From Lactobacillus sp. (lineage in GTDB: Bacteria > Bacillota > Bacilli > Lactobacillales > Lactobacillaceae): DNA of 64,000 nucleotides. How positions within the stretch are numbered: position 1 is the first letter of the stretch; every line of letters begins with the position of its first letter. The notes under the pieces are model-generated. The model was not told the origin of the DNA. It did not search any database and was given only the letters and a program-made list of their open reading frames with translations. Of this stretch, positions 24,650-35,446 are shown in pieces. The translations under genes were made by a program, and so were the position numbers. The DNA lies in NCBI GenBank assembly GCA_030530865.1, contig JAUMUC010000001.1, positions 62,001 to 126,000 on the forward strand, read 5' to 3'.

Positions 24650-27600
24650 ATGAGATTGAATCGAAATCGAAATTTTTATAGTGATAGACAAAAACAACAT
24701 TTCTCAATTAGAAAATTGAGCGTTGGTGTTGCTTCTGTATTGCTATCAACCACTTTCTATTTAGGAACTACTGGTTCGATTTTCTCACGCCGACGAAGTA
24801 AATAATGATCAACAAACTACTGAAGTACAATCAGACCAAAGTAGTGATAAGAGCCAAAATTCAGAAGATCAAGCTACTAAGGAACTTGTTTCTGAAGATT
24901 CAAACACTAATTCAAGTGATCAAGATCGTGCTGCAAACATCCAACGTTCAGGTATGTTTGATAACCAAGACGATGCTGATGCAGTAAAGAAAGATATTGA
25001 TAACAATGCTGGCCACGGTCAACGTGAAACTACTGCAGAAATTGCTCAAAAGTACAAGGACTACGGTTATGATAAGTACAACTTAGCTCCAGATGCTGGT
25101 GTATTGTCACAAGTAGCAAATGCAACACAAGAAGTTAATCAAAAGTTGCCACAACCAGTTATTGCTGCTAAAAATGATGAAAATAATAACCAAGGTGACA
25201 GTGACAACAATGTTTTAATTGAAAAAACTATTGATAAGACAACCAACCATGCTGTTTGGACTGTAACTTTTAACAAAAATGGTGGTGTTTGGTTCACTGA
25301 TGGAACACTTGATAAAACAGGTACTTCTTCATTTGGTGTATTGATTTCTCGTGACTTAACTGTTACAAACCTTAAATATGGTACTGAATTGGACAATTTA
25401 CAAGCTGCACCAACTGATGATTCTTTATTTAAGTCAATTACTGATCCAAACGTATATTCAACTTATGGAGCAAAAGAAGTTCGTATCGGTGCTCCTGGAG
25501 ACATCATCAACTCAATGACTAAATCTGTAGATTACAGTGGAAGTCATGGCCCACTATACGCATTTAACAACTACTTGAAGTCTCAATCTATTACCAACAA
25601 TTTGCAAATTGATGAAAAAGCATATGGTACTATGTTTACTTTTGACCCATGGTCAGGTGCTATTAGTGGACAAGATCCATACCAATACTTAGATAAGAAT
25701 GATCCTTCAAAAGAAACTGGTAACTCTTGGAAATTCATTATCCAATTTGAAACAGACATCAACCCTGCTTCTACTGCACCATTCACTGGTATTTTAGCAG
25801 CTGAAAGATACGTTCCTACTGCAACTAAGAATCAAACTAACACCAGTAACGATCCAACTGTAAGAAAAACACCAGTATCTGCATCAATTACGATGTCTAA
25901 ATACAATTTCCTTAACAACTGGGTAACTTACCCAACTGAACTTGGTGTTGTAAGTAATCCAATTAATGTTAGTGTTGAAGTAGATAAGACTGATAACAAC
26001 AATATTGATAAGGATCAAGTTGATTTAAGCTACAACATTGATAAGAATCAATACAAGGATGCTCGTGCTAACACTTCACAAACAAGTCAAATTGCTAAGA
26101 CTGGTACAAGTGATACTACTCTTTACACTGTTGAAGATATGGTATTCCCTACCCCTCAAGTTGATGGTCAAGGTTCACTTGATCAAATGTTGAAGAAATT
26201 TGATTCTGATACTAAGACTAACATGACTAACAGCTTAGCAAGCTACGTTTCATTATCAAACGTTAATGCTTCATTAGCTGGTAAGATTGTTAAGTACTAC
26301 ACTTTATATAACGGCAACAACATCAAGCTTATGTTGACTGACTGGACAGATCTTCAAAAGAACATTGATGATGCAACTAAGACTATCAACAGTGATCTTT
26401 ACAAGAACTTGCCAGAAGCTGACAAAACAAAATATGAAACTGCTGTTGCTCAAGCTAAGCAATTAGGAGACAATGCAACTCAAGCTCAAGTTGATGCTGC
26501 TAATAAAGAAATCAACGATGCATTAGCAAGTTTAGTTGATTCAGTTAAGACTAATGCTAAGACTAGTATTGACAACTTGAACGACGCTCAAAAGACTACT
26601 GCACAAGGTAACATTGACAAGGCAACTACTGTTCCAGATGTTATTAGTGCTTTAAACGATGCAACTACTCTTAACGGTTCAATGGGTGACTTGATTAACG
26701 ATAAAGCTCGTAGCGATGCAGACAACATCAAGAACTCAACTAACTACAAGGATGCAGATGCTGACAAGAAGAAGGCATACGATGACGCAGTTGAAGCAGC
26801 AAACAAGATCACTCCTAAGGATGGTCAAGATGCTGACAACGATGCTGTAGTTGCAGCTAAGAAGGCTGTTGATGATGCATACGCTGCTTTGAACGGTGAC
26901 GCAAACCTTAACAAGAAGCGTTCTGATGCAGCTGACAAGATCGATGGTATGACTGATCTTAACGATGCTCAAAAGAAAGACCTTAAGGACCAAATTGGTG
27001 ACGAAACTGATCTTGATAAGATCGATCAAATCGTTAAGAAGGGTGAAGACCTTAACGTATCAATGGGTGACCTTAAGAAGGCAATCGACAAGGGTAACGG
27101 CGTATTAGCTGACGGCGATGCTCTTAAGGATGTTGATCCTGCTTTAGTAGATGCTTTGAAGAAGGCTATCGAAGAAGGTCAAGCAATTGTTGACAAGAAC
27201 GGTAAGAATGCAACTCAAGATGAAGTTGATGCTGCAACTAAGAAGATTCTTGACGCAATCGATGCTGCAACTAAGAAGATTCTTGACGCAATCGATGCAA
27301 TTACTAAGGACGCTAAGGACAAGGCCGAAGACAAGATCGATGGTATGACTAACCTTAACGATGCTCAAAAGGAAGCTGCTAAGAAGGACCTTGACAATGC
27401 AACTGATCCTTCAGCAGTTAAGAACATTGAAGACAAGGCTAGTGACCTTAACACTTCAATGGGTGACCTTAAAAAGGCAATCGACAAGGGTAACACTATT
27501 ATTAACAGTGGTAACCTTGACGGTGTTGATCCTGCTTTAGTAGATGCTTTGAAGAAGGCTATCGAAGAAGGTCAAGCAATCGTTGACAAGAACGGTAAGA

Positions 27601-28571
27601 ACGCAAGTCAAGATGAAGTTGATGCTGCAACTAAGAAGATTCTTGACGCAATTGATGCTCTTACTAAGGCTGTTAAGGACAAGGCTAAGACTGACATTGA
27701 CAACTTAACTAACTTGAACGATGCTCAAAAGAATGCTGCTAAGGCTGAAATTGATGCTGAAACCGATGCAACCAAGGTTCCTGCATTAGTTGACAAGGCT
27801 AAGACTTTGAACGACTCAATGGGTCAATTGAAGAACGATCCTAGCTTGGTAAACGAAGACAGCATTAAGAACTCACCAAACTTCAAGAGTGCTGATAAGG
27901 ACAAGCAAGAAGCTTACGAAAAGGCACTTAACGAAGCTAAGGAAATCATTGCTAAGTCAGGTCCTAACAAGAACAATGACGAAGTTTTAGCTGCTAAGAA
28001 GGCATTGGACGATGCAGCTGCTGCATTGAACGGTGATGCTAAGTTAAACGAAGCTAAGAACAAGGCTAAGGACCAAATTGATGGTATGTCAAACTTGAAC
28101 GACAAGCAAAAGGACAGTGCTAAGAGCAAGGTTGATGCCGCAACTTCACAAGATCAAATCGATGCTGAAGTACGTACTGCTGGCGATTTGAACACTGAAA
28201 TGGGCAAATTGAAGAAGCAAGTTTCAATTGTTGACAAGTTGAAGAAGTCTAAGAAGTACAAGAATGCTTCAAAGAAGAAGAAGAAGGCTTACGATGCTGC
28301 TTTAGCTAAGGCTAGAAAGTTACTTGGTAAGAACGGTAGAGCTGCTGATCTTGCTGCAGTTAAGAAGTTAATTGCTGAATTATTGAAGGGTGCTAACGGC
28401 TTAGATGGTAAGGGTGCAGGCTACAAGGCTGCTGTATCTTCAGTTCCATCAAGAGCTGAAAGCAACAAGTTACCACAAACTGGTGACAATACTTTAGCAT
28501 TAGCTATCATGGGTGCATTAATGAGCGTTGGTTCATTAACTGCTATCCGTCGTAGAAAAGAAGATAAGTAA
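24650..28571 (+). pseudogene. YSIRK/LPXTG surface protein with FIVAR-GA modules, frameshifted in the signal peptide
   Basis: The reading frame opens at ATG 24650 (AGGGGAG upstream) with the YSIRK-type signal HFSIRKLSVGVASVLLSTTFYLGTTGSI. It then stops at 24803-24805. The frame that continues without a stop to 28571 begins just downstream. Removing one T from TTTT at 24780-24783 joins them as GSI-SHADEVNND, the usual end of such a signal, giving about 1306 residues. The mature part has an N-terminal domain shared with the next gene (W-x-VTFNKNGGV, GTSSFGVLISRDL), about five GA-type modules alternating with FIVAR-like ones, and LPQTG with a hydrophobic tail. Intact, it would be sortase-anchored and Ebh-like. 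As written it cannot be secreted whole. A sequencing error, recent mutation or phase variation are all possible. Confidence 0.85.
27231..27296 (+). repeat. perfect 33-bp tandem duplication in the first adhesin
   Basis: Two identical 33-base units (27231-27263 and 27264-27296) encode the 11-residue block DAATKKILDAI twice within a FIVAR-like module. The paralogous module at 27.6 kb has one copy, so this is a recent in-frame expansion. Confidence 0.95.
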
Positions 28572-28590
28572 AACTTATTAACTTAAACAT

Positions 28591-28622
28591 AAAAAGACAA
28601 GGTTTTAGATCTTGTCTTTTTT
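28591..28622 (+). terminator. rho-independent terminator after the first adhesin gene
   Basis: AAAAGACAAG / CTTGTCTTTT stem with a 9-base loop and T run. Confidence 0.88.
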
Positions 28623-28657
28623 GTTTACGCTTTTTTTAAGAATATGCTAAACGTTTG

Positions 28658-28687
28658 AAATAAATAATAATAAAATAAATAATAATA
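28658..28687 (+). repeat. perfect 15-bp AT-rich tandem repeat upstream of the second adhesin gene
   Basis: Two exact copies of AAATAAATAATAATA lie 27 bases before a TATAAT at 28714-28719. They occupy the region where an UP element would act, so copy-number change could tune expression. Confidence 0.8.
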
Positions 28688-28740
28688 AATATTATGATGG
28701 TATATGTTGTTTTTATAATTTATATATTGGAGAGCTTTAG

Positions 28741-31700
28741 ATGAAAAAGATAAATAATTTTAAAGATGTTAATCAGAGACAGCATTTCTCAATTAGAAAA
28801 TTGAGCATTGGTGCTGTTTCAGTTTTGTTGTCTACTAGTTTTTATTTAGGTGTTACAAGTAATACTACTCATGCTGATACTGTAGCAACTACACAAGACA
28901 CTGATCAACAAAATAATTCAATTTACGATAATAAGACTGATGCTGATAATGCTAAAAGTACGATCGATAGCCAAAATCAAGCTACAAAGGAATTATCAAA
29001 AGATTTTGCCAACACTAATGGTGCCACTGGTAGTCAAAAGACCTACTTAGGTACTAGTCAAGCTAGCTGGGTAAATAAGAATAATGTCTCAACTGGTAAG
29101 ACAGTTTTTGATAACTTATCAGCTGGATCCGACAATGTAAAAATTGAAAGTGCTAAAAACTCAGATGATAGCACTAAGTGGACGATTACTTTCAACCAAA
29201 ATGGGGGGGTAAAAAGAAGCGATAAGATTGATAGTGATGGTACTTCAGCATTTGGTATTTTAATCAGTAAAGACCTTAACATTTCAAATATCCAATATGG
29301 TGCTAGTGCTGATTCATTACAAAGCATTTCTCCAAAGAGCGGAAATAATTCAATTTCTGTTAACAACTTAAACAATCTTACTTTTACTCAAGACTATCAA
29401 AATGACAATGTCATGAAGAGTTTTGATGATAGTTTACAAAGTGGTGATATCACTTCAGATTTGAAGATTAATAGCAGTGACTTTGCTACCACTTTGACAT
29501 TCGATCCATGGAATGGTGCAGCTTCTGGCCAAACTGTAGGTAAAAAGAATTCAAAATCATTGGTAGTAAGTTTTACTACTACTCTTAACCCTAGCTCAGA
29601 TAGTAGTTTTTCAGGTGTGTTAGCTGCGGAAAGATACATGGCTAGTGATTTACCTGATGACAGTACTGCAACTGGTGCCAGCTCAACTATCTCTGCATAT
29701 TCTGTCGATACCAGCACTGTAACTTATCCAACTGCAGTTGGTGTAGAAAGCAAGGAAAAGACTGTAACAGTTAATACAACTCTTGATAAGGACAAAGATT
29801 TTGACCTTTCATACAAGATTGACAAGGCAGCTGTATCTGGAATTGATGGTTCAACTGCCACTAGTGACACCATCAACAGCACTAGTGATCAAACTTTGTA
29901 CACTGTAGAAAAACTACCTGTAACCATTGCTGACGGTCAAGGTACACAAGACGACCAAGTTAAGAGTCAAGTCAACAACGTTCAAAGTGCTGTTGATAAC
30001 AGCTTAAGTATTGATTCAAGCTCAATCAAAGTTACTTCAAAAGACGGTAGCAAGATTTTAAGTGCTTATGCTACAACTGATGAAAATAATAATATTATCA
30101 TCAATGTTGTTGATAAGACAATCTTGAACAATGCTATTAATTCAGGCGTTAAGAATACAACAAACTACAAGTTAGCTAATGATGCTGCGAAGGCTAATTA
30201 TGATGCAGCATTAGAAGCAGCTAACAATATTCTGCAAAAATCTAATGCATCTCAAACAGATGTTGACAATGCAAAAGCTGCTCTGCAAACAGCTCTTGAC
30301 GCCCTTGATGGTGACAACAACTTAGCTAGTGCTAAGAATGATGCAATTTCAAAAATCAATGCATTGAACAACTTGAATGATGCCCAAAAGGCAGCAGCTA
30401 TTTCATCAATTAATAATGAAACAGATCCAGATAATATTGATAATGATGTATCAACTGCAACCACTCTTGATGGCTCAATGGGTAACTTAGCAAGTGACTC
30501 TGCTTTGACTACTGCTTCAGATGTTGAAAACAGCTCAAACTTCAAGAACGCAGATCCAGATAAGCAAAAGGCATACACAGATGCAGTTCAAGCAGCTAAT
30601 GACTTAATTGCCAAGACTGGTGACAACGCTGATAATGATGCAGTTAAGGCAGCTCAAACAGCGGTTGACAATGCATTGAATGCACTTAACGGTGATAGTA
30701 ACTTAGCAAACGCTAAGAGCGATGCCATTGCCAAGATTGAAGCATTGAACAACTTAAACGATGCACAAAAGAAGGCAGCAGAAGATGCAATTAATGCAGA
30801 AACTGATGCAAGCAAGATTAGTAGCTATGTAGATACTGCAACCACACTTGATGGTTCAATGGGCAACTTAGCAAGTGACTCTGCTTTAACTACTGCTTCA
30901 GATGTTGAAAACAGCTCAAACTTCAAAAACGCTGATCCAGATAAACAAAAGGCATATACAGATGCAGTCCAAGCTGCTAATGACTTGATTGCCAAGACTG
31001 GTGCTAACGCTGATAATGATGCAGTTAAGGCTGCTCAAACAGCAGTTGACAACGCATTGAGTGCACTTAATGGTGATAGTAACTTAGCAAACACTAAGAG
31101 TGATGCAATTGCTAAGATTGAAGCATTGAATAACTTGAACGATGCCCAAAAGAAGGCAGCAGAAGATGCAATTAATGCAGAAACTGATGCAAGCAAGATT
31201 AGTAGCTATGTAGATACTGCAACCACTCTTGATGATTCAATGAACAATTTGGCTTCAGATGATAACTTAAGAAGTGCAAATGACATTGAAAGCAGTAATA
31301 ACTTTAAGAATGCAGATGAAGACAAACAACAAGCTTACTTAGATGCAGTAAAAACTGCCAATGACTTGATTGCCAAGACTGGTGCTAACGATGATAACGA
31401 TGCAGTTCAAGCAGCTAAAGCAGCGGTTGACAATGCATTGAAGGCTTTGAATGGTGATGCTAAATTAGCAGATGCCAAGAAAGACGCTTTAGCTAAGATT
31501 GCTGCATTAAAGAACTTGAACGATGCCCAAAAGAAGGCAGCAGAAGACGCAATTAATGCAGAAACAGATCCAAGCAAGCTTGATGATCATGTCACAACTG
31601 CCACTACTCTTGATGGATCAATGGGTGAATTGGCAAGTGACACTGCTTTGACTACTGCTTCAGATGTTGAAAATAGTTCAAACTTCAAGAACGCTGATCC

Positions 31701-32817
31701 AGATAAGCAAAAGGCATATCTAGATGCAGTGAAAGCAGCTAATGATTTGCTTGCAAAGATTGGTGCTAACGATGATAATGATGCAGTTCAAGCAGCTAAA
31801 ACAGCAGTTGACAATGCATTGAAGGCTTTGAATGGTGACACTAACTTAGCTAGTGCTAAGAATGATGCCTTAGCCAAGATTGATGCCTTGAAGAACCTAA
31901 ATGATGCTCAAAAGGCAACAGCTAAAGCAGCTATTAACAACGAAACTGATGCAAGCAAGATTAGTGGTTATGTCACAACTGCCAACACTCTTGATAGTTC
32001 AATGGGTAACTTGGCAAGTGACACTGCATTAACTACTGCTTCTAATGTACAAAATAGTTCAAACTTCAAGAATGCTGATGCTGATAAGCAAAAGGCATAC
32101 TTAGATGCAGTAAAAGCAGCTAATGATTTGCTTGCTAAGACTGGTGCTAATGCTGATAATGATGCAGTTAAGGCAGCTCAAGCAGCAATTGACAATGCAT
32201 TGAAGGCTTTGAATGGTGACACTAACTTAGCTAGTGCTAAGAATGATGCAATTGCTAAGATTAACGGTATGACCAACTTGAATAATAAGCAAAAAGCTGA
32301 CCTAATTAATCAAGTAAATGGTGCAAGTGCTGCAGATCAATTAAACACAATTGTTGATAATGCTAATAAGTCAAATGACAACATGGCTCAATTAGCTACT
32401 AAGATTGCTGAATTGAAGGACATTAAGAACTCAGACAAGTACAAGAATGCAGATGCTGACAAAAAGAAAGCATACGATACAGCATTACAAAATGCGATTG
32501 ACTTAGCTAATTCAGATGCTGGTGCTGATGTGCTTACTGATGGAATTAATGAGGTAACTGAAGCTTTAGTTCAAACTTCAAATAAATTGAATGGTAAGAC
32601 TACAAAGACTACTAACACTACTGCAACCAAGAAGGTAAGTCATAAAAACGTAGTGGTTAAGCCACATAGTTACAAGAAGCAAATGGATAAGCTTCCTTCA
32701 AGAGTAGAAAGCAACAAGTTACCACAAACTGGTGACAATACTCTTGCTTTAGCTATCATGGGTGCATTAATGAGTGTTGGCTCATTAGTGGCAACTCGTC
32801 GTAAGAAGGAAGATTAG
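28741..32817 (+). CDS. YSIRK/LPXTG surface adhesin with 127-residue FIVAR-GA repeats
   Basis: The 1358-residue protein has a YSIRK signal (HFSIRKLSIGAVSVLLSTSFYLG) with likely cleavage after THA near residue 45, and an N-terminal domain (about 60-430) shared with the preceding paralogue. Five complete repeats of exactly 127 residues follow, beginning at residues 576, 703, 830, 957 and 1084, with partial units on both sides. Each unit is a FIVAR-like half (NSSNFKNADPDKQKAY, DNALNALNG) and a GA-like half (NNLNDAQKKAA). LPQTG starts at 1327, followed by a hydrophobic segment and RRKKED. The architecture matches Ebh-type matrix or albumin-binding proteins; the ligand is not known. GGAGAG precedes the ATG. 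A terminator follows. Confidence 0.92.
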   Translation: MKKINNFKDVNQRQHFSIRKLSIGAVSVLLSTSFYLGVTSNTTHADTVATTQDTDQQNNSIYDNKTDADNAKSTIDSQNQATKELSKDFANTNGATGSQKTYLGTSQASWVNKNNVSTGKTVFDNLSAGSDNVKIESAKNSDDSTKWTITFNQNGGVKRSDKIDSDGTSAFGILISKDLNISNIQYGASADSLQSISPKSGNNSISVNNLNNLTFTQDYQNDNVMKSFDDSLQSGDITSDLKINSSDFATTLTFDPWNGAASGQTVGKKNSKSLVVSFTTTLNPSSDSSFSGVLAAERYMASDLPDDSTATGASSTISAYSVDTSTVTYPTAVGVESKEKTVTVNTTLDKDKDFDLSYKIDKAAVSGIDGSTATSDTINSTSDQTLYTVEKLPVTIADGQGTQDDQVKSQVNNVQSAVDNSLSIDSSSIKVTSKDGSKILSAYATTDENNNIIINVVDKTILNNAINSGVKNTTNYKLANDAAKANYDAALEAANNILQKSNASQTDVDNAKAALQTALDALDGDNNLASAKNDAISKINALNNLNDAQKAAAISSINNETDPDNIDNDVSTATTLDGSMGNLASDSALTTASDVENSSNFKNADPDKQKAYTDAVQAANDLIAKTGDNADNDAVKAAQTAVDNALNALNGDSNLANAKSDAIAKIEALNNLNDAQKKAAEDAINAETDASKISSYVDTATTLDGSMGNLASDSALTTASDVENSSNFKNADPDKQKAYTDAVQAANDLIAKTGANADNDAVKAAQTAVDNALSALNGDSNLANTKSDAIAKIEALNNLNDAQKKAAEDAINAETDASKISSYVDTATTLDDSMNNLASDDNLRSANDIESSNNFKNADEDKQQAYLDAVKTANDLIAKTGANDDNDAVQAAKAAVDNALKALNGDAKLADAKKDALAKIAALKNLNDAQKKAAEDAINAETDPSKLDDHVTTATTLDGSMGELASDTALTTASDVENSSNFKNADPDKQKAYLDAVKAANDLLAKIGANDDNDAVQAAKTAVDNALKALNGDTNLASAKNDALAKIDALKNLNDAQKATAKAAINNETDASKISGYVTTANTLDSSMGNLASDTALTTASNVQNSSNFKNADADKQKAYLDAVKAANDLLAKTGANADNDAVKAAQAAIDNALKALNGDTNLASAKNDAIAKINGMTNLNNKQKADLINQVNGASAADQLNTIVDNANKSNDNMAQLATKIAELKDIKNSDKYKNADADKKKAYDTALQNAIDLANSDAGADVLTDGINEVTEALVQTSNKLNGKTTKTTNTTATKKVSHKNVVVKPHSYKKQMDKLPSRVESNKLPQTGDNTLALAIMGALMSVGSLVATRRKKED
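30466..32370 (+). repeat. five tandem 381-bp FIVAR-GA coding repeats
   Basis: Unit starts are at 30466, 30847, 31228, 31609 and 31990, spaced exactly 381 bases, with no indel between units. The first two units are nearly identical over long stretches. Partial units flank the array (about 30127-30465 and 32371-32610). Confidence 0.93.
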
Positions 32818-32835
32818 TTAAAAAAGACAAAAAGA

Positions 32836-32868
32836 AAAAGCTACTAAAATTAGTAGCTCTTTTTTTAT
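32836..32868. terminator. bidirectional terminator between second adhesin and DUF1827 gene
   Basis: AGCTACTA / TAGTAGCT stem with AAAT loop, A run on one side and T run on the other. Confidence 0.85.
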
Positions 32869-33146
32869 TTGTTAATTGAAATGTTAACTTGTTCACGAGT
32901 CTTGTCCATCACAATGTTGTACGGACCATCGAAATCTGTCAAAAGACGTTTAATGATAAATTCAATTTCATCTTCACGAATCTTACGATTATGATTTTCA
33001 AGTGAAATTTCCACATCATCTTTGGTTTCGATGTAAATAACTGCTGTATCTCCTAATGAGTATACTTTAACGAAATTCGCAGCAGTGGAATTAAGTTGGT
33101 TTTGGACTAGTTGTGAATAGTTGTTTGTAATATCAATTAAATGCAT
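32865..33146 (-). CDS. DUF1827 family protein
   Basis: The 93-residue protein (MHLIDITNNYSQLVQNQL, VKVYSLGDTAVIYIET, then a helical part and VNISINK) fits DUF1827, a small family of unknown function found in lactobacilli and streptococci, often beside clpE as here. No signal or membrane helix is seen. CAGGTGAG precedes the ATG. It follows clpE on the same strand with a 77-base gap that holds no clear terminator, so it may be read from the clpE promoter. Confidence 0.8.
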   Translation of the reverse strand: MHLIDITNNYSQLVQNQLNSTAANFVKVYSLGDTAVIYIETKDDVEISLENHNRKIREDEIEFIIKRLLTDFDGPYNIVMDKTREQVNISINK

Positions 33147-33223
33147 AATCTCACCTGCTTATTTTTTCTCTTCTAGTTAAGTATACAACTTGCCAGCAGT
33201 TTTTTCTTATGTTTTTTTTAAAA

Positions 33224-35374
33224 TTACTTTCCCGCTTGAACGTTTGCACTAGTGCCAGTGATGACAATTTCACCATCTTTAGCATCAGCAGTGAAGACAG
33301 TTGCATCTGGGTGATCCAACTTGTAATCGGCCACTTGATCTTCGATCTTTTCTTGAATAGTTCTACGTAATGGACGAGCACCCATTGTTGTACTAAAGCC
33401 TTCCTTAGCTAATAATTCCTTAGCTGAGTCAGTTACTTCGATCTTCATGTTTTGATCTTTGATCATGTCGTTAGTCTTGTTGATGAAGAGGTTAACAATC
33501 TTCATTAAGTCAGGTTGACTCAATTCCTTGAAGCGGATTACGGCATCAAGTCTGTTCAAAAATTCTGGCTTGAAGTATGCAGTCATCTTGTTTCTTGCAG
33601 TTTCACGATCATTTTCTTCTTCATTGTTGAAACCAACGCTGGCTGTTGAAACACCTTCACCAGCGTTTGAAGTCATGATAATAATTGTGTCCTTGAATGA
33701 AACGGTCCGACCTTGTGAGTCAGTTAAGCGTCCATCGTCAAGAATTTGTAAGAACAAGTTCAAAACGTCTGGGTGTGCCTTTTCAATTTCATCAAGCAAG
33801 ATTAGGCTGTATGGATTTCTCCGAACTTTTTCAGTTAATTGACCAGCTTCTTCGTAACCAACGTAACCTGGAGCTGAACCGATTAATTTAGAAACTGAGT
33901 ATTGTTCCATGTATTCAGACATGTCGAAACGAATCATCGCATCTTCTGAACCAAACATTTGCTTAGCAAGTTGTTTAGCTAATTCAGTTTTACCAACACC
34001 AGTAGGACCAACGAAGAGGAATGAACCGATTGGACGGCCAGACTTGTTGAAACCAATTCTGTTACGACGAATAGCTCTAGCTACTTTGTCGACAGCTTCT
34101 GATTGTCCGATAACAGCACTGTCCAAATCTTCAGCCAAGTTTTGCAAGTGACTTTCTTCTTGCTTCTTGATTTCACCAACAGGAATGTGTGTCTTTTCTT
34201 CCACAATCTTGTTCATGATCTTTTCAGTGATGACAGGGGACTTGTCTGGGTCGACATGTTGATCCTTGAGTTTTTCGTATTTTTCGATTTGATCACGGTA
34301 GTAAGTTGCCTTTTCGTAATCTTCGTTCTTAACAGCTTGTTCCTTTAAGTCTTTGGCAGCCTTGATTCGTTCTTCGATCTTATCTTTATCAACAAATGGA
34401 ATGGTCAAGTTCATGCGTGAACCTGCTTCGTCCATCAAGTCGATAGCCTTGTCTGGCAAGTAACGATCTTGAATGTAACGGTCTGACAACTTAACGGCAG
34501 CTTCGATAGCTTCATCAGTGTATTTAACGTGATGGTAGTCTTCGTAACGCTTTTGAATACCGTGCAAAATCTTGATAGCTTCATCAATTGAAGGTTCCTT
34601 AACTGAGACAGGTTGGAATCTTCTAGCTAAAGCAGAGTCTTTTTCAATTTCACGGAATTCCTTAAGAGTAGTGGCACCAACTAATTGTAAGTCACCACGG
34701 GCTAGGGCAGGCTTGATGATGTTGCCGGCGTCCATACCACCTTCAGCATTACCAGCACCAACGATTTCGTGAATTTCGTCAATGAAAAGAATAATGTCAG
34801 GGCGAGTTTGTAACTCTTTCATCAATTGTTCCATTCGTTGTTCGAATTGACCACGCATGCTAGTGCCTTGAACTAAGCTAACTACGTTTAATGAAATGAT
34901 GCATTTGTCTTGGAGCTTTTGTGGAACAGATCCATCAACGATTTGTTGAGCTAATCCTTCAACAACGGCAGTTTTACCAACACCAGCTTCACCGATTAAG
35001 ACTGGATTATTCTTAGTTCTTCTGTTTAAAATCTCGATTACTCGAGCAATTTCTTTATCACGTCCGATGACGGGATCGATTTTTCCTTGTTTTGCTAAGG
35101 CAGTTAAGTCAGTACCAAATTGATCTAGGAGGCTACCACCTGCTGCTTCTTTACTTGGAGCAGGCTTTTCTTGGTTAGGGCTTCCATTCAATTGGTTGAA
35201 AAAGTTGTCAAAGCCATCAAAAAGACCATCAGAGTCCATGAAGTTGTTGTCAAGTTCGCCTTCCCGATACTTGGCGTAGCATTCACGACATAGATTTAAT
35301 TCGCGACGTTGTCCGTTAATGACTGTTGTAAAACGAACAGCTACAGGTCTAGTATGACAATTTTCACATAACAT
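33224..35374 (-). CDS. clpE: ATP-dependent Clp protease ATP-binding subunit ClpE
   Basis: The 716-residue AAA+ unfoldase has the ClpE-specific N-terminal zinc finger (CENCHTRP and CRECY, residues 3-32). The first AAA module has GEAGVGKT and [10 protein letters not shown], followed by a UVR-type coiled segment ([15 protein letters not shown]) and a second AAA module with [10 protein letters not shown] and [11 protein letters not shown]. It feeds misfolded proteins to ClpP, which is not in the window. AAAGGTGG precedes the ATG. A CIRCE element overlaps its promoter, so HrcA control is likely; I saw no CtsR-type direct repeat. Confidence 0.96.
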   Translation of the reverse strand: MLCENCHTRPVAVRFTTVINGQRRELNLCRECYAKYREGELDNNFMDSDGLFDGFDNFFNQLNGSPNQEKPAPSKEAAGGSLLDQFGTDLTALAKQGKIDPVIGRDKEIARVIEILNRRTKNNPVLIGEAGVGKTAVVEGLAQQIVDGSVPQKLQDKCIISLNVVSLVQGTSMRGQFEQRMEQLMKELQTRPDIILFIDEIHEIVGAGNAEGGMDAGNIIKPALARGDLQLVGATTLKEFREIEKDSALARRFQPVSVKEPSIDEAIKILHGIQKRYEDYHHVKYTDEAIEAAVKLSDRYIQDRYLPDKAIDLMDEAGSRMNLTIPFVDKDKIEERIKAAKDLKEQAVKNEDYEKATYYRDQIEKYEKLKDQHVDPDKSPVITEKIMNKIVEEKTHIPVGEIKKQEESHLQNLAEDLDSAVIGQSEAVDKVARAIRRNRIGFNKSGRPIGSFLFVGPTGVGKTELAKQLAKQMFGSEDAMIRFDMSEYMEQYSVSKLIGSAPGYVGYEEAGQLTEKVRRNPYSLILLDEIEKAHPDVLNLFLQILDDGRLTDSQGRTVSFKDTIIIMTSNAGEGVSTASVGFNNEEENDRETARNKMTAYFKPEFLNRLDAVIRFKELSQPDLMKIVNLFINKTNDMIKDQNMKIEVTDSAKELLAKEGFSTTMGARPLRRTIQEKIEDQVADYKLDHPDATVFTADAKDGEIVITGTSANVQAGK

Positions 35375-35407
35375 ATATAAATACCACCTTTCTTATGTGT
35401 TAATTAA

Positions 35408-35436
35408 ATTTTAACATTAGCACTCTAAACATTCAA
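35408..35436 (-). promoter_or_regulatory. sigma-A promoter of clpE
   Basis: On the minus strand: -35 TTGAAT (top 35431-35436), 17-base spacer, -10 TAAAAT (top 35408-35413) with a TG extension. The -35 and most of the spacer lie inside the CIRCE element. Confidence 0.75.
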
Positions 35437-35443
35437 GTGCTAA
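35417..35443. promoter_or_regulatory. CIRCE operator (HrcA-binding)
   Basis: TTAGCACTC-N9-AAGTGCTAA matches the CIRCE consensus TTAGCACTC-N9-GAGTGCTAA with one mismatch. It overlaps the clpE promoter and ends 3 bases before the -35 of the divergent 58-residue gene. Confidence 0.88.
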
Positions 35444-35446
35444 CGA

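Noticed and set aside
24805-24987. 60-residue plus-strand frame between the two parts of the first adhesin
   Set aside because: It is a third frame without a ribosome binding site. The real continuation is the frame restored by removing one T at 24780-24783.
24954-28571. Internal ATG 24954 as true start of the first adhesin
   Set aside because: No Shine-Dalgarno precedes it, and the product would lack any signal peptide although it ends with LPXTG. The same frame is open upstream to the signal-peptide junction.
28646-28659. cre-like AAACGTTT sequence before the second adhesin
   Set aside because: Four fixed positions of the CcpA consensus are wrong; only the palindromic core matches.
30466-32370. 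Direct repeats considered as a CRISPR array
   Set aside because: Units are 381 bases, contiguous and protein-coding in one frame, with no unique spacers and no cas genes nearby.
33528-34348. Plus-strand frames of 64-104 residues inside clpE
   Set aside because: They are antisense shadows of conserved AAA+ coding sequence with no ribosome binding sites.
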